Shown here: positions 49,596-56,050 of the stretch, piece by piece
Layout of the letters: each line of letters starts with the position of its first letter
Numbering within the stretch: the first letter of the stretch is position 1
From: a virus
Virus record (IMG/VR): IMGVR_UViG_3300034175_000062
Location: 1-64,000 of that record
Length of the DNA: 64,000 nt
Strand: one strand, 5' to 3'
Program-made: the position numbers and the translations under genes
The notes under the pieces: generated by a model
What the model saw: only the letters and a program-made list of their open reading frames with translations
What the model was told of the DNA's origin: nothing
Databases searched by the model: none

Positions 49596-49606
49596 TGCTG
49601 CTTTCT

Positions 49607-49870
49607 TCAAACTATTGTTCCATTTGCTTTACACACGAACTCGAGCATGACGCGATGTGCTACGTCACCAGGAAGATCGCTAAATCGATTATGATACTCC
49701 GCGCCATCGGCGTCGAAGAAGGTGAAGTGGAACTCGGTGGGATGACGATTCGATGGTATCACTTTACCAGTACGAAACGGACGCTTGAGATGATCCCATG
49801 GTCCTGTCTTCGATGGTATGAAACAGGCTCGACGATCTAGTAAGAAACGCGTCGGCACTTTAATCGTCAT
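49607..49870 (-). CDS. Small hypothetical protein
   Basis: 87 residues, MTIKVPTRFLLDRRACFIPSKTGPWDHLKRPFRTGKVIPSNRHPTEFHFTFFDADGAEYHNRFSDLP. Overlaps the upstream 44-residue gene by 11 bases. Not recognised. Confidence 0.68.
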   Translation of the reverse strand: MTIKVPTRFLLDRRACFIPSKTGPWDHLKRPFRTGKVIPSNRHPTEFHFTFFDADGAEYHNRFSDLPGDVAHRVMLEFVCKANGTIV

Positions 49871-49994
49871 AGTCGAGTTCTCTCTTGAACGCACGACGGT
49901 TATAGGAGGAACCCTTGCCTTTGAACAGGGGCTCGGAACGAGGTTGGAATTGACCCTGGGAGAGGCCGGCTGCGATGACGTTACGCTTCTTCAT
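49860..49994 (-). CDS. Small basic protein, 44 residues
   Basis: MKKRNVIAAGLSQGQFQPRS... with KGSSYNRRAFKRELDYDD at the end. The basic, low-complexity pattern is common in tiny phage early proteins. First gene of the unit. Confidence 0.62.
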   Translation of the reverse strand: MKKRNVIAAGLSQGQFQPRSEPLFKGKGSSYNRRAFKRELDYDD

Positions 49995-50015
49995 GGTGTG
50001 TTCCTTTCGAAGCTT

Positions 50016-50044
50016 AGTCTAACACAGCCTCCTCAAATTGTCAA
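50016..50044 (-). promoter_or_regulatory. Early promoter (minus) for 49.2-50.0 kb unit
   Basis: TTGACA (50039-50044), 17-bp spacer, TAGACT (50016-50021). A mirror TTGACA on the plus strand at 50048-50053 makes a 6-bp stem with it. Confidence 0.75.
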
Positions 50045-50064
50045 CCGTTGACATTCAGTTGTAT

Positions 50065-50340
50065 TTAGCTTATCTTCAACCCACGGTCAAGACGGGCTGC
50101 AATAGCCTTCGACCGTACGTAGACCTTAGATGCTGTAGTGAAGGCGTAGTTGCTTCGCTGGGCGACTAGGACACCATCTCGTGGGCCTCGTGGTCGGTAC
50201 CACCAGTGGTCCTTATCGAGCGTCCATCGACCGTACTTTTCGCCGGGATTGAACAGAGAACCGTGACCATCACGCACGTTCTTCTCACGACCAAGGCGTA
50301 GTGCCCGTTGGTCCATCGTCTCGTTCTGTATGTCGGACAT
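50065..50340 (-). CDS. Hypothetical basic protein with hairpin leader
   Basis: 91 residues, MSDIQNETMDQRALRLGREKNVRDGHGSLFNPGEKYGRWTLDKDHWWYRPRGPRDGVLVAQRSN. GGAGCATGGA precedes ATG at 50340. A 14-bp GC-rich hairpin stands 17 bases before the start. Not recognised. Confidence 0.7.
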   Translation of the reverse strand: MSDIQNETMDQRALRLGREKNVRDGHGSLFNPGEKYGRWTLDKDHWWYRPRGPRDGVLVAQRSNYAFTTASKVYVRSKAIAARLDRGLKIS

Positions 50341-50357
50341 TCCATGCTCCGTAGGGT

Positions 50358-50399
50358 GTGGGCGCCGACGAGATTGGAAAGGGGTTCGTCGGCGCCCAC
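50358..50399 (-). promoter_or_regulatory. Long 5'-leader hairpin (14-bp stem)
   Basis: GTGGGCGCCGACGA / TCGTCGGCGCCCAC, perfectly paired, with a 14-base loop (containing CCTTTCC on the minus strand). It lies between a consensus promoter and the ribosome site. The inner part of the stem shares TTCGTCGGC with the leader hairpin at 56927-56962. Confidence 0.8.
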
Positions 50400-50435
50400 T
50401 GCGGTATAGCATGGAAGGAGTTCAACCGCCCATGC

Positions 50436-50464
50436 ATTATAACACGCAGATGGGAAAATGTCAA
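50436..50464 (-). promoter_or_regulatory. Early promoter (minus), full consensus
   Basis: TTGACA (50459-50464), 17-bp spacer, TATAAT (50436-50441); a perfect sigma70 promoter for the 50.07-50.34 kb gene. Confidence 0.88.
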
Positions 50465-50472
50465 GGGCTATT

Positions 50473-50694
50473 TTAACCCTCGACTAGCTCTCTTGCTTCG
50501 ATGTTTGTTTGTGCGAGCACCTTAACCTCGGCGAGGCGGAGCATGCTGGCAGCACCACCCGGCCAGGACTTTACGACCGCTTCGAACCGCTTGATCGCGT
50601 TCTCAGGAGTGTCACGGAATCGGCTACCAGTCGACTCCCAGCCAATCGGGTGTACGTACGTTTCGATGACATACGAGACACAGCCTTTCGCCAT
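50473..50694 (-). CDS. Small hypothetical protein
   Basis: 73 residues, MAKGCVSYVIETYVHPIGWESTGSRFRDTPENAIKRFEAVVKSWPGGAASMLRLAEVKV, a beta-alpha-beta pattern. Downstream gene of a two-gene unit. Confidence 0.72.
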   Translation of the reverse strand: MAKGCVSYVIETYVHPIGWESTGSRFRDTPENAIKRFEAVVKSWPGGAASMLRLAEVKVLAQTNIEARELVEG

Positions 50695-50695
50695 G

Positions 50696-50974
50696 TTAGC
50701 GAGCTCCCTTATGTTCGAACCAAGCCTTAGCGATGAAGTTCTCTTCGAGGTAGGTCACGATCTTCTTCTCGGCTTCATCGTCCTCTGCGTTAGCATGAAG
50801 CTCCTCCCACGTCTTACCGCAGGCAAGCTGGAAGCCGATGATATCGTACCAGTACTCGACCCACCGCTTTGGATGAACCTCGACACCGAGCATAGCACAC
50901 AGCTCTTTGTCCACCTCTTCGAGGGGAACGACCTGTCCGGTACGCTTGGATGTTAGACTAAAGCAGTTCGGCAT
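50696..50974 (-). CDS. Small hypothetical protein
   Basis: 92 residues, MPNCFSLTSKRTGQVVPLEEVDKELCAMLGVEVHPKRWVEYWYDIIGFQLACGKTWEEL. This pattern recurs in phage early proteins without assigned role. First gene of the unit. Confidence 0.74.
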   Translation of the reverse strand: MPNCFSLTSKRTGQVVPLEEVDKELCAMLGVEVHPKRWVEYWYDIIGFQLACGKTWEELHANAEDDEAEKKIVTYLEENFIAKAWFEHKGAR

Positions 50975-51001
50975 AGCCGTTTCCTCCTATCCGTTACTAT
51001 G

Positions 51002-51030
51002 ATACTAACACGATAGGAGGAAAACGTCAA
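51002..51030 (-). promoter_or_regulatory. Early promoter (minus) for 50.5-51.0 kb unit
   Basis: TTGACG (51025-51030), 17-bp spacer, TAGTAT (51002-51007). Confidence 0.8.
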
Positions 51031-51033
51031 GGG

Positions 51034-51414
51034 CTATTTCATACGCCAGACCATCAGGTACTTCTGCTCGAGATATCGAGTGTACCAGTGGTACTTGCCC
51101 TTCGCGTTGATCGCATAGAGCTGTTGGCGGAATCGTTGAGCCTCGTGGGGAGGCATCTCGTAGATCGAATTGGCTGCGATCGGGAGCTCCATAGCATGAG
51201 CTATGATGTTCGCATATCCCTTAATCACGCTTGGCTGAGGTGAGCTGATGCCCTGCTCAGAGGGTGAAGCTGATTGGCTGGGAGATTCTACCATAGGAGA
51301 ATACCACCTCTCGGACAAGGTCTTATCCTTGGTCCGAGCTAGTCGCTTGGCGAGGAGACGCTTGGGCTCCTTGATCCGCCGGTCAGCCACTCGATTCTGA
51401 AGTCTTAACGTCAT
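51034..51414 (-). CDS. Hypothetical basic protein
   Basis: 126 residues, MTLRLQNRVADRRIKEPKRLLAKRLARTKDKTLSERWYSP, then a Ser/Pro/Gln linker and KGYANIIAHAMELPIAANSIYEMPPHEAQRFRQQLYAINAKGKYHWYTRYLEQKYLMVWR. The basic N-terminus and helical C-terminus suggest a nucleic-acid-binding protein. Confidence 0.72.
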   Translation of the reverse strand: MTLRLQNRVADRRIKEPKRLLAKRLARTKDKTLSERWYSPMVESPSQSASPSEQGISSPQPSVIKGYANIIAHAMELPIAANSIYEMPPHEAQRFRQQLYAINAKGKYHWYTRYLEQKYLMVWRMK

Positions 51415-51439
51415 ACATCCTCCATGCTACGTATAACCT

Positions 51440-51468
51440 ATTTTATACACATGACTGGATAAAGTAAA
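51440..51468 (-). promoter_or_regulatory. Early promoter (minus) for 51.0 kb gene
   Basis: TTTACT (51463-51468), 17-bp spacer, TAAAAT (51440-51445), back to back with the plus-strand promoter 12 bp away. Confidence 0.65.
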
Positions 51469-51480
51469 GGCCTTATTACC

Positions 51481-51509
51481 TTGACAATTTACTCGATGCT
51501 GTATATAAT
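51481..51509 (+). promoter_or_regulatory. Full-consensus promoter of candidate ncRNA
   Basis: TTGACA (51481-51486), 17-bp spacer, TATAAT (51504-51509), followed by GCCTATGGCC. Confidence 0.88.
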
Positions 51510-51515
51510 GCCTAT

Positions 51516-51726
51516 GGCCTTTCAAACACAGTAGTATGATCAGTTAGAAGGGATCTGAGAGGATCTAACTGATAGATTGTTAGTCCTACCATATCAGTGG
51601 TAAGTGACTCAGAGGGCACTCAGATTAACTACAGCATAGGGATATGAGATGTATGTACGTGTATGCTGTATCTGTCTTACGCACAAACAAAAAGAGGGAA
51701 CCCATTGCTGAGCTCCCTCTTTGTTG
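51516..51726 (+). ncRNA. Candidate multi-hairpin non-coding RNA (about 210 nt)
   Basis: Directly downstream of a perfect promoter, with no plausible gene on the plus strand. Five consecutive stems: ATCAGTTAGA/TCTAACTGAT (51539-51548/51564-51573), TACCA/TGGTA (51587-51591/51598-51602), AGTG/CACT (51603-51606/51617-51620), TACAGCATA/TATGCTGTA (51630-51638/51662-51670) and the terminator stem AAAGAGGGA/TCCCTCTTT (51691-51699/51714-51722). Neighbouring coding regions show no such series. A regulatory, decoy or scaffold RNA is likely; I recognise no Rfam family. Confidence 0.62.
51691..51722. terminator. Bidirectional terminator hairpin
   Basis: 9-bp stem AAAGAGGGA/TCCCTCTTT. On the minus strand it is followed by TTTTTGTTTG and ends the 51.7-52.4 kb gene; on the plus strand it is followed by TTTGTTGG and would end the candidate RNA. 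Confidence 0.8.
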
Positions 51727-51745
51727 GACCGAAGTGGTGTGGCTG

Positions 51746-52393
51746 TTAGGCCGTGACCGGCTCCTTGCCGTCCACCGTCTGGCCGGGTGCGAGATCGGCC
51801 TGTTCGGCTTCCTTCTGCTCCTCGATCTTCTCGGCCACCGGCTCGGGGACCGCGACCACGAACCCAGCGAGCTTCACCGCGTAGTCGCCGAAGTCCTTGA
51901 ACTCGGCCTTGATCCAGGCGATCCGCTCTTCGTCGGTGGTGAGGGCCTGGTAAGCCGTGACCTGATCGCCGACGATCACATGGCCCCGAGCGCGATCCCA
52001 GCTGAGATCCTTACCGCGAACCCCGCGGCCGAAAGCGTCTTCGACGGTGGAGAGATTGGGCGTTTCGCCCTGGCTGTAATAATGGGCGAAGAAGTTGGCC
52101 GCCTTCGAACCAGCCCGCTTGGGGTTCTTGGCGCAGAGCACCATCAGCGGGGTCGGCTCGTTGGAAACCTCGGTGATCGGCGCCGTCTCGGTGGTGTTTT
52201 CCGATTCGACCCGCGGCGGCGGCATCAGTTCGACCGAACCGGTCTCGGTGGAAGCATCGGTCGAACCCGTGGTCTCGGTGTTCTCGGTGCCGGTGACGTT
52301 CGCCGTGGACTGGTTGAGGGCTGCCTTGCGGCTGCGCGATGCCTTGCGAGCCGAATCGGGGGTCGCGGTGGGGAGCTGATCGAGGTTTGCCAT
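51746..52393 (-). CDS. Two-part protein with NPKR-type phage domain
   Basis: 215 residues. Residues 1-80 are low-complexity Ser/Thr/Glu/Asn, with a basic patch SARKASRSRKAALNQ. Residues 80-150 (PLMVLCAKNPKRAGSKAANFFAHYYSQGETPNLSTVEDAFGRGVRGKDLSWDRARGHVIVGD) match the gene at 37168-37503. The last part (ERIAWIKAEFKDFGDYAVKL) is helical. Codon use is strongly G/C-ending as in that paralogue. Own promoter and terminator; likely abundant, unknown role. Confidence 0.8.
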   Translation of the reverse strand: MANLDQLPTATPDSARKASRSRKAALNQSTANVTGTENTETTGSTDASTETGSVELMPPPRVESENTTETAPITEVSNEPTPLMVLCAKNPKRAGSKAANFFAHYYSQGETPNLSTVEDAFGRGVRGKDLSWDRARGHVIVGDQVTAYQALTTDEERIAWIKAEFKDFGDYAVKLAGFVVAVPEPVAEKIEEQKEAEQADLAPGQTVDGKEPVTA

Positions 52394-52449
52394 GGTATAA
52401 TTCCTTTTCTTCTTGCCGTAGGGAGGGGTTATTCCCTTCCTATGCTCCC

Positions 52450-52478
52450 TTTATAACTTGCATTCCACCCCTTGTATA
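52450..52478 (-). promoter_or_regulatory. Promoter (minus) for 51.7-52.4 kb gene
   Basis: TATACA (52473-52478), 17-bp spacer, TATAAA (52450-52455). Confidence 0.6.
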
Positions 52479-52558
52479 TAACTATTTTGAAGGTCCGTGC
52501 ACTTTATTTCATGATAAGATGGTTAATAGGGATCACGCCTTATAGATCTGTGTACAAG

Positions 52559-52570
52559 TATACGCGTATA
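52559..52570. other. 12-bp palindrome between divergent promoters
   Basis: TATACGCGTATA, fully self-complementary, between the minus promoter at 52.45 kb and the plus promoter at 52.60 kb; a possible operator for a dimeric regulator. Confidence 0.4.
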
Positions 52571-52601
52571 GGGGAATATAGGATATGATGGGAAAAAGGC
52601 C

Positions 52602-52630
52602 TTTACAGCGAGGGGTTCTCGGATTATAAG
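52602..52630 (+). promoter_or_regulatory. Sigma70-like promoter for AAA ATPase operon
   Basis: TTTACA (52602-52607), 17-bp spacer, TATAAG (52625-52630), followed by GGCTCTAG. Confidence 0.8.
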
Positions 52631-52668
52631 GGCTCTAGTTAGTTGTTAGCATGGAAGGTTACAACAGC

Positions 52669-53568
52669 ATGACCACAAACATCGGCACCATCAATCGACA
52701 GTGGAAGTCGAACGCGCGAAAGCAGGGAGCCACGCAGGATACTGGCACTGCGGTCATCCAGTTGCGTCCCAACGAGCTCCCGGACTACAATCCGAAGGAA
52801 ACCGACGCCGACATCAAGAAGAAGTTGAAGGAGCGCTTCGAGATCCTCGAAGCGATGACCGAAGACGCCATCTCCGGTGAGGTTCGCGGTTTGATCGTAT
52901 CCGGTCCTCCGGGCGTCGGTAAGACGTACCAGATCGATAAGGCGCTGGAAGAATACGACGAGACCGGCGAGCTCTACACGACCTCATCTGGTTACGTCAA
53001 GGCGACCGGGCTCTACAAGCTGCTTTATAAGCATCGCCACAAGAACCAGATCGTAAAATTCGATGACGCTGACTCTGTCTGGTTCGACGAGAATGCGCTG
53101 AACTTCATGAAGATCGCGACCGATTCGATCAACAAGCGCATCCTGACATATGGCGCTGAATATAACATGGTCGATGACGACGGCACCCCGATCCCACGCT
53201 CCTTCGAGTTCGAGGGTTCGGCCATCTTCGTGACCAACCTCGACTTTGATCGCCAGATCGATCGCGGTACCAAGCTCGCTCCTCATATGGAAGCGATGAT
53301 CAGCCGGTCCCACTATATCGATCTCGGTATGAAGACTAAGCGCGATTATCTCGTCCGCATCTATATGGTCGCCGAGCAGGGGTTCCTCAAGAACATCGGC
53401 CTTGATGACGCGATGCAGTTGGAGGTGTTGAACTACATCGCCAATAACATGGGCCATCTCCGTGAGCTGTCCCTCCGCATGGCGCTGAAGATCGGCACCC
53501 TGCGCAAGTCGAAGCCGGCGTCCTGGGAGCGTATCGCTAACCTGACCTGCTGCCGCGGTATCTCGTAA
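52669..53568 (+). CDS. AAA-family ATPase
   Basis: 299 residues. Walker A GPPGVGKT at about 79-86, Walker B IVKFDDAD at 128-135, sensor-1-like AIFVTNLDFD near 200 and arginine-rich C-terminal helices. ATG at 52669 has GGAAGG upstream; ATG at 52651 has no ribosome site. A DNA-handling or remodelling motor is likely, but the partner is not clear from the sequence. First gene of a plus-strand operon. Confidence 0.88.
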   Translation: MTTNIGTINRQWKSNARKQGATQDTGTAVIQLRPNELPDYNPKETDADIKKKLKERFEILEAMTEDAISGEVRGLIVSGPPGVGKTYQIDKALEEYDETGELYTTSSGYVKATGLYKLLYKHRHKNQIVKFDDADSVWFDENALNFMKIATDSINKRILTYGAEYNMVDDDGTPIPRSFEFEGSAIFVTNLDFDRQIDRGTKLAPHMEAMISRSHYIDLGMKTKRDYLVRIYMVAEQGFLKNIGLDDAMQLEVLNYIANNMGHLRELSLRMALKIGTLRKSKPASWERIANLTCCRGIS

Positions 53569-53570
53569 CG

Positions 53571-53756
53571 ATGCCAAGCTATACCGGCAAGACAAAGCCG
53601 ATTAAGCGCCCTATAGTAGCGTGCTTGGGCCACCCGAACAGTCACAATCGGGTGGTCCTCGTACTGGAATGCGGTCATCGAGTGAGTCGCGATAAGCGTG
53701 GCGCACCATCGACCAACGTCGTATGTTCGGAGTGCAGCAATGGTAGAAATCGATAA
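53571..53756 (+). CDS. Small zinc-ribbon protein
   Basis: 61 residues: ACLGH at 17-21, ECGH at 33-36 and CSEC at 52-55 give Cys/His ligands. Starts 3 bases after the ATPase stop. Overlaps the next gene by 17 bases. Confidence 0.7.
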   Translation: MPSYTGKTKPIKRPIVACLGHPNSHNRVVLVLECGHRVSRDKRGAPSTNVVCSECSNGRNR

Positions 53757-54231
53757 CACCGAAGTCAAAAAGCTGTGGAACCTCTACGGCGGGTCGCAGC
53801 ATGGTCCCCATGTCGAGCAGTACTTCATCGAGGAGCAGAAGTTCTACATCTTCGCTCGTGAGCTGATCATCGCTGCTCAGAATAAGGCGATGGATGCGCT
53901 TGCTGAAGATCTGACCAGCCGCGATCTGCCTGGTCATATTGCTGATCAGATCCGCGACTCATGCCGTGAAGTGCTCGGCAAAGTGGTGATGATCGACGAC
54001 AGCATTAAGATCGCGGATGCTGTCGTTGCTAAGATCACTTCCATGATCGTTGATCATGCCGGTCCGCCGAAGAAGTTGTTTGAAGCTTATGCGTTGGTTG
54101 AGCGCATCGCGAAGATGGGCTGGGTCAATAGCAAGCCGAACGTCGACTTCGAAGACTTCCAGGACGAGGCAATTGCCATCACCGGTCTGGCACCGGGCGA
54201 CCAACGACACGGTAACGCAAGCGAGGTATAA
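53740..54231 (+). CDS. Hypothetical helical protein
   Basis: 163 residues, MVEIDNTEVKKLWNLYGGSQHGPHVEQYFIEEQKFYIFARELIIAAQNKAMDALAEDL. ATG at 53740 has GGAG 7 bases upstream; the longer frame from 53698 lies within the zinc-ribbon gene. Not recognised. Confidence 0.76.
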   Translation: MVEIDNTEVKKLWNLYGGSQHGPHVEQYFIEEQKFYIFARELIIAAQNKAMDALAEDLTSRDLPGHIADQIRDSCREVLGKVVMIDDSIKIADAVVAKITSMIVDHAGPPKKLFEAYALVERIAKMGWVNSKPNVDFEDFQDEAIAITGLAPGDQRHGNASEV

Positions 54232-54232
54232 C

Positions 54233-54457
54233 ATGCACCCATACATCGGCACTATTCTGCTGATCGTGACGTTGGCTATTCAGCTTAGCCTCCACGTTCT
54301 CTGTGCGTACCTGGTCGTCCTCGCCTGGGATACGTATCGTGGGCTGCCGAAAGGCTTCCCGATCTTCACCACTGGTATCGCACTGTTGTCGGTCATCGTC
54401 GTAAACGTGCTGTACATTCCGGTGTTCGCTAACATCATGCACATGATAAGGGGATGA
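54233..54457 (+). CDS. Small membrane protein
   Basis: 74 residues with two transmembrane segments (IGTILLIVTLAIQLSLHVLCAYLVVL and TTGIALLSVIVVNVLYIPVFA). One base after the preceding stop. Function unknown. Confidence 0.74.
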   Translation: MHPYIGTILLIVTLAIQLSLHVLCAYLVVLAWDTYRGLPKGFPIFTTGIALLSVIVVNVLYIPVFANIMHMIRG

Positions 54458-54460
54458 TCA

Positions 54461-54772
54461 ATGGATAGGTTACACAGCATTCCGACGTATGAGGTGTCTG
54501 CCACGCCGATGACGTACGTGCTGCTCTTCATGATGCTGCTGTTCATGTTCGTCGTGGAACGATGGGTATTCAGAGCCCTTTTCAGCAATGCATTTCACAG
54601 CATGGTATTCTCCTACCTCTTGACGGGTTTTGCCTTTCTTGCACTCCCTATGTCACTTCTTGTCCCTGCTACTAATGCACTGGGGGTGATCTGGTTGACT
54701 GTCACGTGGCCGGTATGGATGATCTTTACGTTTATGCCGAACTGGCTGATCCCGTACATCTTCACAGTCTAG
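54461..54772 (+). CDS. Membrane protein, three helices
   Basis: 103 residues; hydrophobic segments near 18-36, 48-70 and 74-98. AGGGG precedes ATG. Paired with the previous membrane protein; such pairs can act in superinfection exclusion or lysis, but nothing specific shows it here. Confidence 0.74.
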   Translation: MDRLHSIPTYEVSATPMTYVLLFMMLLFMFVVERWVFRALFSNAFHSMVFSYLLTGFAFLALPMSLLVPATNALGVIWLTVTWPVWMIFTFMPNWLIPYIFTV

Positions 54773-54801
54773 TTGACAATTTCTAGCGGCTGGTTTATCT
54801 A
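54773..54801 (+). promoter_or_regulatory. Sigma70-like promoter
   Basis: TTGACA (54773-54778), 17-bp spacer, TATCTA (54796-54801). Confidence 0.68.
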
Positions 54802-54820
54802 ATAACCAGAAGGAGTGCTA

Positions 54821-55117
54821 ATGACAGAGCTGTATACGTTTGGCGACGGTAACGTTGTCGCCAAGGGCGGAATTTGGGATAAAGACGACCCCGATCTGCC
54901 AGGACTTTGCACCATCAGTTTCTTTGTGAGCGATACGCTTAATAAACTCGGTGAAGAGGTGCCGCAAGACGCATACGACGCTCTAGTCGCTGGTACGCCT
55001 GAGCTGATGCTCGGGTTCAAGAATCTCAAATCGATGGATATCTTTATCGATTGGATGGCTATGGCTCGGACGCATTACGCTCACTGGTTAGAGCATGGAG
55101 TGGTCGATGAAACCTGA
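54821..55117 (+). CDS. Small hypothetical protein
   Basis: 98 residues, MTELYTFGDGNVVAKGGIWDKDDPDLPGLCTISFFVSDTLNKLGEEVPQDAYDAL. AAGGAG 6 bases before ATG at 54821. Its end overlaps the next gene. Confidence 0.78.
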   Translation: MTELYTFGDGNVVAKGGIWDKDDPDLPGLCTISFFVSDTLNKLGEEVPQDAYDALVAGTPELMLGFKNLKSMDIFIDWMAMARTHYAHWLEHGVVDET

Positions 55118-55385
55118 GTTTAACTTCGTCGGACCAGGAGTCCATGAGGTCGATATCCTCCTCTTCATGGGTCCGATGTCCGATGACGATGGTCCGTTCC
55201 TACGGATGCCAGACAACTGGTCGTTAGCGCACGTGATGCACCACGCTGGTCTGTTTCCGAGCGTCGGCCAGGCGAAGAAGAATGGCTGGGACAAGCCGAT
55301 CGAGCCGGGCTTCTCACATTTCGTCGTAACCAAGCGGAAGATCGCCGTCTGGATACTGACTCGTTTCGAGGGTTGCTTTGAATGA
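55107..55385 (+). CDS. Small hypothetical protein
   Basis: 92 residues, MKPEFNFVGPGVHEVDILLFMGPMSDDDGPFLRMPDNWSLAHVMHHAGLFPSVGQAKKNGWDKPIEPGFSHFVV. The SVGQAKKNGWDKPI motif looks like an S4-type RNA-binding turn (positions 56-69), but this is only suggestive. GGAGTGG precedes ATG. Confidence 0.74.
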   Translation: MKPEFNFVGPGVHEVDILLFMGPMSDDDGPFLRMPDNWSLAHVMHHAGLFPSVGQAKKNGWDKPIEPGFSHFVVTKRKIAVWILTRFEGCFE

Positions 55386-56050
55386 TTATCGGTGTCTCGC
55401 TAGACTTCTGGGGTACGATCGCGAAGCCTAATCCGAAGTACTCTACCGCTCGAACTGCGTACTTCGCTGAGCTATTCGGTGTCGAGCCGGAGGTCGCTCA
55501 TGCCAAATACGTCCAGATCAAGCGTCACGCTGACTACGCTGCCGAACACTTCGGGACTGCGTATCATCCGATGGCTCAGATACGATCACTGTTGAACTGC
55601 GAGAAACTGACGCGCAAGGTCGATGCATGTGACGTCTATTATGATCTGATGCATCGCGTTGCTCGCTACAAACCCGTCATCTCGCCATCAATGAAAGCGC
55701 TGCTCAAGCGAGCGTCGCCGCTGTTCGTGATGGGTATCACCTCGAATACCAATTTCATACCCGGTCATGTGCTCGCGTCATTGATACCATCCACGTTTGC
55801 TGAACCGACGTGGTCTGATGTCGTCGGCATCTGCAAGCCGTCACCGGAGATATTCAACCAGACGTACCGTTCCCTCGTCACGAAGAACGGCGCTGCGATC
55901 AAGCCGTGGGAGATACTGCATATCGGTGATAACTACAGGTGTGACTACGTTGGGGCTACGCGTTTCGGCTTTCAAGGCCGTCACGTCAAGAGCGTAGAAG
56001 AAACTGAGGCTGTGCTTCAGATGATTATCGACCAGGGAGAGCTTGAATGA
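55382..56050 (+). CDS. HAD-superfamily hydrolase
   Basis: 222 residues with all four motifs: I SLDFWGTI (D8; the second Asp is Trp, as in some HADs), II GITSNTN (T120/S121), III K152 in ICKPSPEIF, IV IGDNYRCDYVGA (D183, D188). It would remove a phosphate, probably from a nucleotide or sugar phosphate. It overlaps the phosphoribosyltransferase gene by 4 bases, suggesting linked reactions. Confidence 0.88.
   Translation: MIIGVSLDFWGTIAKPNPKYSTARTAYFAELFGVEPEVAHAKYVQIKRHADYAAEHFGTAYHPMAQIRSLLNCEKLTRKVDACDVYYDLMHRVARYKPVISPSMKALLKRASPLFVMGITSNTNFIPGHVLASLIPSTFAEPTWSDVVGICKPSPEIFNQTYRSLVTKNGAAIKPWEILHIGDNYRCDYVGATRFGFQGRHVKSVEETEAVLQMIIDQGELE

Noticed and set aside
51644-52456. 270-codon plus-strand frame downstream of the 51.48 kb promoter
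   Set aside because: Antisense to the NPKR-domain gene and running through the terminator hairpin; its length follows from the high G+C of that gene.
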